Assembly: GCA_019925095.2 (NCBI GenBank)
Contig: CM034407.1
Span: 19,164,710-19,228,709 of the forward strand
Reading direction: 5' to 3'
Source: Dendrolimus kikuchii
Taxonomy: Eukaryota; Arthropoda; Insecta; Lepidoptera; Lasiocampidae
Length of the DNA stretch: 64,000 nt
In this document: piece after piece, positions 36,001-48,000 of the stretch
Position numbering within the stretch: position 1 is the first letter of the stretch
Layout: the number at the start of each line of letters is the position of its first letter
Position numbers and translations under genes: made by a program
The notes under the pieces: model-generated
What the model was told of the DNA's origin: nothing
Database searches by the model: none
Seen by the model: the letters and a program-made list of their open reading frames with translations, nothing else

Positions 36001-39000
36001 ATCACTGAAACGGCTGGACCGATCGTGACGGGACTTTTATTGGTAGATAGCTGATATTACCAGGAGTAACCTAGGCTACCTTTTATTGTCCCTTTTAGGG
36101 TTACGCAAACAAAAAAATTTCCACGCGGACAAAGTCGCCGGCACAGCTTGTCAGTCATAAATTAAAAGATAGCTCATTAGCTCTCTTTGAATTTTGTACA
36201 TTTCATAAATTTTCAATACCTAGTAGTCAAATGTGCTTTTAGCAGGGATGGAAGGTACACCGCTGATATAGAAAATAGAGTGAATTTGGGGAATAGTGTG
36301 AATGGAGCGTTAGGTAAACTTCTAGGCGCTAAGAACCTCAGCCAGAAGGCCCAGCTCGCCGTACACAACGCGGTGCTGGTACCTACGCTCACGTATGGAA
36401 GCGAGAGTTGGGTATGGAAGGGAGAGCATGAAAGTAGAGTAAACGCGGTCGAGATGCGAGCACTGCGCAAAATCTGCGGAGTGACGCTCGCGGACCGCGT
36501 TCGTAATACCGAAGTAAGAAAGAGAGTTGGTCTGAAAGAGAGTGTCGGGGTGAAGGTAAGGAAAGGAATGCTCCGGTGGTTCGGGCATGTGGAAAGAATG
36601 ACTAAACAGATATACAATGCTGATATGTATGTATGTAGTAGTCAAAAATTATATAATACATACTTATGTGTGCTTCTGCTAAGAAAGAATCCCAATAACT
36701 TCAAGGCTTGCAATCTTATCAATTGGCTTTCCGAAGACAAAAGTTTGAAGATTGTCCTTACTCCTCCCTGAAAAACATAGTTCATCATTGAAATGTCTAT
36801 TATTCAATGATAGATATGATGCCTCTTACTGTCAGAGAGGCCAAATCCTTACTTACATTTAGAAATTTACTCAGTAAACAGATTAACACAATATAATCAT
36901 ACTAATACATTTATTATAATAACTTACGTATTTTGAAATATTTATTTGTTAAATTAGTTTGAGTATTTATGTATCTATTGCCTTTTTCCTGCACCACCTA
37001 CATCGCCTGATTCAAATTTGTTTTTGATTTAGGTTGCCTGGAAGAGATCGCTTTGAGCGATAAGGCCGCCTATTGTATTGCCTAGAAAATATTGTAAATA
37101 CGGTCTGTTTTTGTAATTGTATATTTTGGTGTGCAATAAAGTGTTATCCTCTCACTCTAGATAAAACAATTTTTATGCACTTTGTGATTTTAGCCGTACT
37201 TTACGGACCGAAGGCGAACAGGATATTTTTAACATAAAAATTTAAAGAACCAACCAAGTAGCGTGACTGGAAGTCCAATGATATAAAAGAAAATGTAATA
37301 AAACAACACGATTATTATGAATGGAGACGCGATCAGGCAATCTCCGCGGGTAGGGGGTGATGTGCTCAATGTATGGCCATCCCTTATTCCCCAATTAAGA
37401 ACTGGTGTCCGGAGAATATAGCACCTTGCACTTACCTCGCAGACAGCCACCAGCCCACGACAGCGCTGGTTCAGGGTTCTGCGGTTGTTTTCTCACGTGG
37501 CGATAAAGGTGGCAAAGTCTTTTTACACGAGCCCCGGGGCGCAAGGGACGCAGATGCACTGATCACTTAAGTTTATTTCTGGTTGAGGCGAATGTCCTAG
37601 TAATTAACTACTGGACGCGGAAATCTTCGATAGCTAATATGTGTATTTATGCGGATGCGATACTAGTACACGTGCGTCGCGGTAGCGTGGCGTTTGGCAA
37701 CGTACTGAACTCACGCGCCGAGCGAGCGGCGGCAACATACGGGGGTTGCAAGACGCTATAAACCCAAGACACAATTGGTAATTGGGAAATAAGTGGCGCC
37801 AACAATGAACATTTATAAATAAAACTTACTTTGGCGTCAAAAGCTGGTACCATGGAACTTGGGTGTTCAGACATCAAAGATATTAACATCTGAAGAACGT
37901 CGTGTAAATTCTCATCCTAAAATTAACAATAATTATTACATACATATTGTCACGCCTGTTTCCCATCCGGGTAGGGGTCAGCAGAGACGATGGTTTTTCA
38001 CCTGCTACGATCCTGACAAACGCTTCGCTCCATCAACTTTAATTAATCTTTTCATACATACACGCTTATTTAAAGTGCTTTTCACATGACCTTACTTCAA
38101 AATATCTTCATTTTGATCATGGTGAGTATGTCGCAGTCGACTGGCACCGACTCTACCACTCACATTACTGTCAAATACTCGTTTTGTGATTCTGCTCTCA
38201 TTCGTTCTCTCTACATGCCACCTTAACACTCCTCTTTCAACTCGTGTCACTACATCATCTTCAATCCACAACGTTCCCTTATCACAGTTTTTTGTATCAT
38301 ATCACTTACATTAACCTTAGATATTATATTTCTCAAAGCTCTCATTTCAACTGCGTCCAACTTTCATGCTTCTTCTACCATACCCAACTTTCACTGCCAT
38401 ACATTAGCGTTGGTACTAACACTCCTTGATAGACAGCCAGGCGTGCCCTTACAGATATTTTCCGACTGTTCATAAAAAAGTTAAGCGCTTCATTCACCTT
38501 ATTTACCTTCTATTACTCTCGTTTCAATATCACTCACATGCTTTCCATCTCTTATAAAGTTGCAACCTAGATATACAAACTCTTTAACTTGCTCTAGTTT
38601 TTCATTTCCTATTTGTATGTTACACATTGTTATCCTTTCATCTCTTTCAAGCACCATAACTTTCGTCTTGTTCATATTAATTTTCATAGCCTTGTTCTTA
38701 AAAGATTCATCCGTAATTGTTACCATCTCCTGTAACCCTTTTTCCGATGATGCAAGTATAATATCATAATTATGATACTCATTATTAAAAAAAATATATT
38801 ACGAACATTATCAAGCTATAAACTCGTTTTTCTAAGTATTCATTGTTACGTCATTTCTTTTCAATATCCTAAATATTTTTTAAAGATAGGCAAAAAATCT
38901 GCAAAACAGTTTGCTAATATTTTAAATCAGCAAACAATTAATAATACACATTGAATAAATTCATTTATTTACAATCATGTTATTCACAAATAGAATAATT

Positions 39001-42000
39001 TTTATACAAGTACCAGGGCAACATACCTCATGCATAGTTGTTAGATAGTTTAGTATAGATTGTAGTTCGTCCTCTTTCACACCATTACCGATCATGATGA
39101 GTTGTTTCAAAAAAAGTAAAATGTACGCGCGTATTGTCAAAATATCTTTGTGAGCCGGTCGAGGTCCCTCTGTAAATCAAAAAATCGTATATGGTTTTAT
39201 AGAAACCATCAATTTATTAGACTACACCTACTAAATGTATATCGCACGTCCCATGATTAATGACATGTTAATTTGTCATTAATATTTATAATAGTATATT
39301 TATTGAAATTGACATCAAATTAATATATGCCTACATTCATTTTAGACTTGGTAAAGCCACACTGGTGGTGGAGATTACAGATAACTGAGTTAGCTCGATT
39401 GGTGTGATACCAAGCTGTCACTGAATATCGTCGTGAAACGTTTAGCCTTTAGCAAATCGTCTTTCGTATGGTGAGTTAAGAGTTCCAGTAGCTCATTTTC
39501 TCCTCCTCTTAACCCGTCTTCCCTATCCTATCCCCTGCATCCCAATGCTCATGTCTGATCCCTTCTGGATGAGAGGTTGATATCATCCCCTATTCCATCC
39601 ATTATACTCCAACACAAAGGTTGGCAACGCGTTAGCTCCGCCTCTGGTGTTGCAAAACATCTATAAGCGAGGATAATCATTTTCGATTAGGTGTGCCGTC
39701 TGCATATTTGCCAACTCCATCATAAGAAAATATTACATAGTAATAATACCACAATGTAACATAGTATCTAAATTTAGTAAGAATGTATTTGAAAAAAAAA
39801 ATCTGCTACGAAGAGCATTTTTTATTACGTAGTTCAATTTATTTTTAACACTTAAAACGGAACCACCACAGATTTGTTGCCCGAACTGTCACAGTAGGCT
39901 AATTGGGAAGCACCACGTTGTGGTCAAATACAGTTAATTGAAATGAACGATGAACTGATGCTTTCTCCCTCTAACTACATAGAACTTGTATTAGAATAAA
40001 AGAGACGACATAATTCTCTTGGTTTTGGCGCGGTAATTTTGACGGCAGCTGGCAGCTTGTGGAAAAAACAATATTAAATTTGGCCCTTATAGAAGGTTAA
40101 GTCAATGACCAACAATGTTATCAGAACAGTTAGTGTTTAAGTTATTGAGTAGTACTTACCGAGACCTTTAGGAGTGATACCACTCTTAGCTCTCGGATTT
40201 ACGACCCAGTAGTAAAATTTCAAAGTGTGCACTGTTTGCAATACTGTACTAACTCTTCTCACGCTACCATAGATATGAGCGTCGGCTAAAAAATCCGTGG
40301 CCAGGTAGCAGTATAATCTCGCTTGCACTGCTGCCGGTGTGTGGATCCATAGAGCAGGGTTGAAGAGTATGTGGTCCAGGAGCTGCCATGTAAGAAAAGA
40401 TTGGCAGAAGGACTGCGGTTAGCATAGTCTTTTTACTGTCCGATGGTTGATAGCGTTATGCTCTCTTGCTTTTTATGACAGCCTAGTAATAACTTGTTAA
40501 AACAGATTAACGTGTGTAGAAGAACTTGTGTAATTAATATTTTGATTATGTGTATTTAATTTCTAAATTTGCTTAAATATTTTCTATTTACTGCAACACC
40601 ATAGCCAGGTTTGTTAAATATTTCCTTTAATTTTAGATTTCCTGGAAGATATCGCTTTATGCGATAAGGCCGCCTATAGTATTCCACAGAAAGTAACAAA
40701 TATGGATTTTATGTTGTTTATTTTGGTTTGCAATAAAGTGTTATCTATTTCTGTAATTGTCATAATTTGTGTAAGTTTACTTAATGATTAGTGTTCAAAA
40801 GTACCGAATCGATATTTATTTTCGAGAATTCTTCACTGCAATCTCTCTTATACAACTTAAAACTGTTAAACTAGTAGGTGTAATTACTTTTTGTATGTTA
40901 TTTTTCAAGATTTACTCTCCACAATAAAATGTTTAGAGCTTGAATAACTTCTTATAATAGTCTATAAGTATATTCCATAAAAGATAAAGATAGTAATAAG
41001 TGTATCAAAATTTAATCATCGTATTCATTGTCAACATGCTATCGTATTAAACTATCTAAGTATTGTTACATATATTGTCACACATAGTATTTAATACAGT
41101 AGTTCCTATTGCATCATACAATTGCTTGAAATCCCAACCCAAAAAATTACAATCTACGCTGTAGTGTGTTTTTAAGCATTTGTGCAACACTATTGTTTTC
41201 TCAAGAGGCTATATAGCAAAATACTAACCCTTAGTGTTCTTGCTTGTGAGCTAATTAACTAATATGGTGATTGCTGATTTACGTGTTGCCTCCATCTGTG
41301 AAACTTTACCAGTACGCAGCTCTTAAGTGTTGGGGAAACGTTTCATAGAGCTTATAAGAAACTGTGGGAAGTGTAACACAAGGGATAACTTTAGTTCACA
41401 TAACTTATTATCTCGACCTGACGATTTGTATTTGGTGCAGATTTTTACTATAAACACAATATTGATCAAGGATTCCTGATTTCAACCAAAATTGTAACAG
41501 AATATATTAATATTTAGACTAAACAACATTTTCAAGCCTTTTAATAAGTTTTATGAACATCTTTTGATTGGACATTTCATTTAATTCCGAAATTTTGTAT
41601 GCTTCTGGAAAGTGCAGTACATTCGTTTCGGAATAGAGGGGGTAGAGTGATTAAGCAAGAGGAGCATGCGCTAACAACCATCGGAAAATTATTGAACAAT
41701 ATCAAGGTTCATATTTAAATTGAACGTGCGAATATATTACACATTTTTCGATCGAAACATCTCACTTGGAGAGTAGGTAACTTTCTTCTTCTTAGAAATT
41801 TTGCTTAAATTTATCTTCTTTATGTCGCTAGACACTGAGAAAACGTAACACAAGGAAGCAACAAAGACGCTATAAAGTTTTCACTCTGTTGTGATGTAAC
41901 ATTTGAATATGAAACAGAGTGTATTTTATACTAAGATAAATGTGGCTAATTCTTCGAGTCTACTCTATTCTGTGACATAATATTTTAATTAGATGTGATC

Positions 42001-45000
42001 AAACTATCAATATTTTGAAAGATGTTTCAATCGAAGATAAAATAAGTATTTACAAAAGTTGAATTTGTAGCATTTTTTATATATTTAACACAGAAATATC
42101 AAAAAAGACAAGTGCAATCCACAAAATGTAATTCCAAGATACAAGGTTTTTTCTTTCTTTTAACATTCTTTGGATAATTTAATAAAATTAAAAAATCTCA
42201 ACCGGCCCGTAAAAAAAATATACGGTGAAAATGTGTAAGCATATTGACAGATAAGCAACAAGCGAATTATAAATAAAAATAAGCTAAATCAAGCCACCCG
42301 TTTAACGATGATTTCCATAGGAAAATTTTAACATTTACCATTAACGAATATTTTGATTTTTACAAAGACAGTTAATTCAAGATTTACATACATACATAGA
42401 TAACTTCACGCCAGTTCCCTTGCGGGGTAGACATGAACAACAGAGCGTCATTCAGGCTTATTCTTACACACCTCACTTGCTTCATTGACATTCATAGCTC
42501 TTGTCATGCATGCTCGTCTGTTCTTAAGGCTCCTGACATCACCTTCTGCTAGTACACGATCTATTTGATCATGGAAGGTGTATCGTGGACTTCCACGACT
42601 TCTGCATCCATCCACTTTTGCATTGTATATCTGTTTGGTCATTCTTTCATCATGCATTCTTTCCACATGCCCGAACCACCGGAGCATTCAAGATTTAATA
42701 CGAAACGGATTGTAATTTAATTAAAATCGTTTCTTGATACAAATCGCAAATTAAACTATGTACAAAATATGCAAACCACAAACAATAATTATAACATACC
42801 TGTTTTAGAAGTAAATCAGAATTAGGAGAGCAACAAGTGACAAGATGTTTCGTCAGATGCAAGAAGGAGGCCAGCGTGTCCGGCGTCAGATGATCTCGAC
42901 TACACCGTTGCAGCATATGCGAGATTACTAGGAACCCACGACACTGCAGCATATGCTGTTGAACGGTACTGCAAGACTCTACCAGGGAGCACACGAAGCC
43001 GAGAAGTTTTGAACTGAAAATTAGAATTTATAGAACATTTAGAAACGAAATCTGATAGGAGGCGTTCCAACGGCCTCATTTACTATTTTACTTATATCCT
43101 ACGAATCTTAAGTAGAAATAAAATTAGGAAAAGCTATATTTAATCACGACCATGATCGTAAAGAGAGTCACAAAACCCGACATAATTACATCGTAAAATT
43201 CATTCGGCTTAATCGTCTGTACGAAATCTCGACTCATGCAGATCACGAGGTTACTAAGCAAATTATAATGAAGCTTTACCCTCGAAGTCGTACAATGAAA
43301 TTTGAATATATTAACTTCCAATATTAATGATAGTTTGATTTTAATAGTTAAAATAATTTATTCTTATTTACAAAGATTCAGGCAAGTCTGTGGCAGTCCA
43401 CGGACAATAAAGTGGATAATAGTGTTGGTCACTTGGCTGAAGAAATATAAATAAACAACTATAAAATAAAAACAACTGGAATAGACTATATAAAAGACGG
43501 AGAACATGACGCAATTTATTTTAGACTTGTTGTCAGTTTTATCTGTTTGTCGGTTTGTTCGGGAGTCACATATGAAGAAGGGTGAGCCCCGATAGGGTGG
43601 AGGAGCGAGATGGAATGCTCCTCCGTCTTAAAGGAAGATCTTCCAGCGAGGCTAATGTTGTTCCTCGCAGGCCTAGGCCCATCTGTTATAGTTGAAATTT
43701 TGTATATATTCTTTGTATGTTTCGGGAACCGTTTGTGACATCAATTATTGCACAGCGCCATCTATTGGCTTGTAAGTGTTCCACTACACGTAAAAACCAC
43801 TCGGCCGATTACGATGCGGTATTCGTTAATCGACAGCAAATTCTTACACTTAAAATCTACTTTTTATCCTAGGAATCCTGCGGCAATTATTCTAGGAATT
43901 ATATAAAATGGTGGTAATGGTGGTGGAATTTTCACTGATCAATCCCGGAAATCGCGTGGCAATTTTGCCGGAAGCGGTTTATAGTAGCTTACTCCAACAT
44001 AGTTTTCAATAAAACGATGTCTTACATTCTTTTTTAAATGCTACGGGTACTTGATGTCCCGGGAATCCCGCGGGAATTTCAAGTCAAGCATAGACGAAGT
44101 CGCGGGCATATTACAGTTTAAAATAAAATAATGGACTATCGTATATCTCAAAATCTAAACAAATGGATACTATTCTAATTGTCCACTTCATCTTTGAAAC
44201 GGCAGAGGGAGAACACAATTCCCACGACTTTGGAAGCTAATATGTTTCATTTACATACAAAAATAAAAAAAGTCATTACTGAATATCATCAGATTATTTA
44301 AGATCTGAAAAACGATACTCGATTCAAATATGTCTATTGAAAAAAAATATCAACAACATGTTACAAGTATGGCGACCCTAATTATAAATGTAATGTTGTT
44401 AGATTCACAATTGTGCAGAAACATATAGATGATATAGAATACACATTCCTGGCAAATTTCATTCACATACTGTGACACACAACAACCGGCAAGACGAAAC
44501 CATAAAAGCTCCGTCTTTACTAAAATGGCTACAAAATCATTAATAAAAATTTTCTTTCATTTATTCGATACAATTTTGTAGTTCCGATGTCCAGAACATT
44601 TATTCTTCAAAGAGAAATAAATTTCTTTGAGGGCTTGAAGACTTTCTTACTAAAAAGAAGCCTGAGCGACCAGGAGAACAAATTAATTACTCGCTAATAG
44701 GATTACGTTTAATTATAACAAAACCATCAACGTTATTAATACAAGTATTTCAGGAATTTACTGAATGTTAACCATAAACAATGTTGCCTATATGCTTGTT
44801 GGCATGGACTACAAATCTAATAACGGAATTTTAAAACGGCGGTTAAGATTAGTCTATCTATCAATCAATCAAATCATTTATTGTACAATAAAATGGAATA
44901 GATGGTATAATAGTACATTATGGTACTAGTGTGTAACATTGGTGATTACCGCCGAGGCGCCATTGAGACTCGAGCCGTAGGCGAGGGTCTTAAGAGAGCC

Positions 45001-48000
45001 GAGGACGGTAATCATCAATACACACATGTATCATACGACGTTTTTCAACACACTTGTGAATAAAATAACAACAAAAACTCATTTTACTTAGTAGATAAAA
45101 AAAAGTTATATATGAGTGAAAGTTTTATTTATTAAACACGTACGAGTTAAAATTATCTATTTAAATAAGAAGTTGCATGAAATGAGCAAGCAATAGGATC
45201 ATTAATTTATTTGTTCTATAGAACACGATCTTTTTTTTTGAATAAAAACTTATTTAAGAATAAAGCAACTCAACCAATAAAATTTAAAAAAAAATCTATA
45301 ACTCACTAGTGAGTTATAATGTTTTTTACTCACAGTTTGATAATGGGTGTCATTCTGTGCCTAATTGCGGTGACCATAGAGCCACTTTATGAGGAAGTGT
45401 GTTGAAAAGACATTTATAAAGATGGACACGTTTCTTGTTTGTTCGGAATACAGTTTAACTATATGTCGTTTTATAGAAAAATCATTCAGAATACAAACAT
45501 ACATAACTTCACGCCAGTTCCCTTGCGGGGTAGGCACGAACAACAGAGCGCAATTTAGGCTTATTCTTACACACCTCACTTGCTTCTTTCACATTCATAA
45601 CTCTTGTCATGCACACTCGTCTGTTCTTAAGGCTCCTGACATCACCTTCTGCTAGTACACGATCAATTTGATCATGGAAGGTGTGTCGTGGCCTTCCACG
45701 ACTTCTGCATCCATCTACTTTTGCATTGTATATCTGTTTAGTCATTCAGAATACATATATTTTAATTCATTATTCATTTCCTCTCCACCGGTCAGTTATT
45801 ATTCTTGTTAATGTTACATATATTATTATTAGGGCATCGTGTAAAGAAGTTAATTATTATAATGTATCTATAATATGATATAATAAATCTGTGTCTGAAC
45901 CAGCAGATTCCGAAAATATAATTTTTAGAATTTTTGCTTGTCTGTTAGAGCATTTCGGGAAAATTAGTCATCATCATCATCCTCGCGTTTAAAGCCGGTT
46001 GCTTTCGGAGTGTCTGCTTCGAAAGGCCCGGGGTCTGTTTTCCTACTTGTTACTGTCCATTCCGGGCGGTCTTCGCCATCCCTAATTGTGATACCATTGG
46101 TGTCCATCCTTTACGACGCCAAGGAACCATTCTTGGTCCTCGCCTTGCGACCGGAATCTGGTAGACGTGGCTGAAAATGCTTGTAAATCACTGAACGGGT
46201 TTAAATGAAACTCGAAACAGGGGTCAACATTTAAGATACTTTTATCCCGATATATGACATCGTTTCCGTTGTATAAGAAGAATATAGTGAAAAATATGGC
46301 GCCACGGTTGTGCTCTGCTGTTAAAATTCACTAATGAGTAAGTCTTTCTTTATTGCTGAATCACAGCAGATAGACCGACGGCCCAAATGTGATGGAAAGT
46401 GTTTAACATCGCCTATGTACATTAGCAATACCACAGGTGCTACCAATGTGCTGCCGGCCTTAAAAGAGGATCTGGAACATGGTCACTGATACCGGAAAAC
46501 ATCTCAAGGTTGTTATGGCGGCATACCCTAGACCAGGGGTGGAAGCCATACAATCGGGCAAATGCCCTACCACCTGGCTATGGATTGTTTTGTCACCTCT
46601 TATGACAGGCAGCCCGACTGCAGGATATTGTATTCTTTTTCCGTTCCTGGACGGAGAAGTCGTCATCAAAGCACGCAATCGAAATTTCGCTGGCATTTAC
46701 TACTAGTAAAATACAATCTCTCTCTGTCTCTGTCTCTCTTTCACGTTTTTCAATCTTCTCTTGTGCAAATTGTTATCAGCCCTTTCAAATACATTTAAAA
46801 ATATAAATCAAGGTGCTTCAAGGATAAAAGTTTGATAATAATTTAATCAACAACAAATTTGATTAAAAGTTTCCATGTTGACACAATAGTTCTAATAAAG
46901 GTTTTTGCAATAGGAAATACGGTTCCTCGTTTCAAATTAATGTCGCGTCAGATAATTTAATAGCCACCCTTCATAACCCTACTCTAATATAAATTGTCGC
47001 CACAAACCGTCTCTCATAAATCTACCCGGTTAAGCGTACTAGACACCAGGCAATTAGGACTTCGCAGGAGTTAGTTTACAACTCGGTATTAACCAGCCGC
47101 ATCTAGTTGGTAGCGAGTTTCGAGAGCCGCCCTCAAGCCGACAGGGAAAGTGCATTTAGTCGACTAATACAAAGCCACTAGTAATATTAATGAACGGCCA
47201 TAGCACTCCCAAGTTCTGAGCCGAAAGTAGCGAAATTTCTGGAGCAACTTCATTCCGTTTAGCGACTAATATGCCAACAACTATTCCGCTCAACGCAAAC
47301 TCCTCATGAGACATTCCACACGTCCTTTATTCAAAGTGAAACTACTACAGCAATCAGTGTTACGAGTTTCAAGTGAAACTTCTTTAGAATCGTTGTGATT
47401 TGAAACTCGATGAAACGAAAAAGCGACACTAAAAAGAGATAAATACATAAAATTCAACCTTATTTAATTCGAAATAAAACACATTTATCCGTTAGTATTA
47501 ATTTTCATTTAAAATAAAACTTAAAACATTTCAAATTCATTTTAGCTCTATAACTTGAGGCAGATATTCTTTTATACACATACATGAGTATCAGTGCATT
47601 GAATTTTGAACTTTATGCTAGTGATATAAAGTGTAATTTAGATTGAATTATTACGAGTAAAGGTCAAAATATCTAAGAATAAAGCCGTCTATAATAGAAT
47701 AGAAATGCGAAAATGTGTGTGTAGTTCACACTTGTCTATTAAGCGTTGTAGATGTAATTATGTTCACATGTATATTTTCTGAAGTTGCACTTCCATTGCG
47801 TGTAAATTGCATACACACACAAATTTTGCAAAATGGAATTTTATAGATGAAAGCCATGAGTCTACTACCGATTTTAAAGCAATTCTAGTTATTGTTAAAT
47901 GAATAAAAGCGGCGTAACAAACTTCCCAGCAACATAATTTAGTTACTTCATCATTATTATGTATAGTATAATTACATACATTCGTGATTTTTTATTATTA

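Noticed and set aside
36187..36771. 194-codon plus-strand open frame
   Set aside because: It is an RTE fragment joined by chance to the antisense of rugose exon 7.
37436..37478. 43-nt minus-strand segment with GCAG acceptor and GTAAGT donor between exons 6 and 7
   Set aside because: Inclusion would shift the frame (exon 6 and exon 7 join perfectly without it). At most a cryptic or poison exon; no further support.
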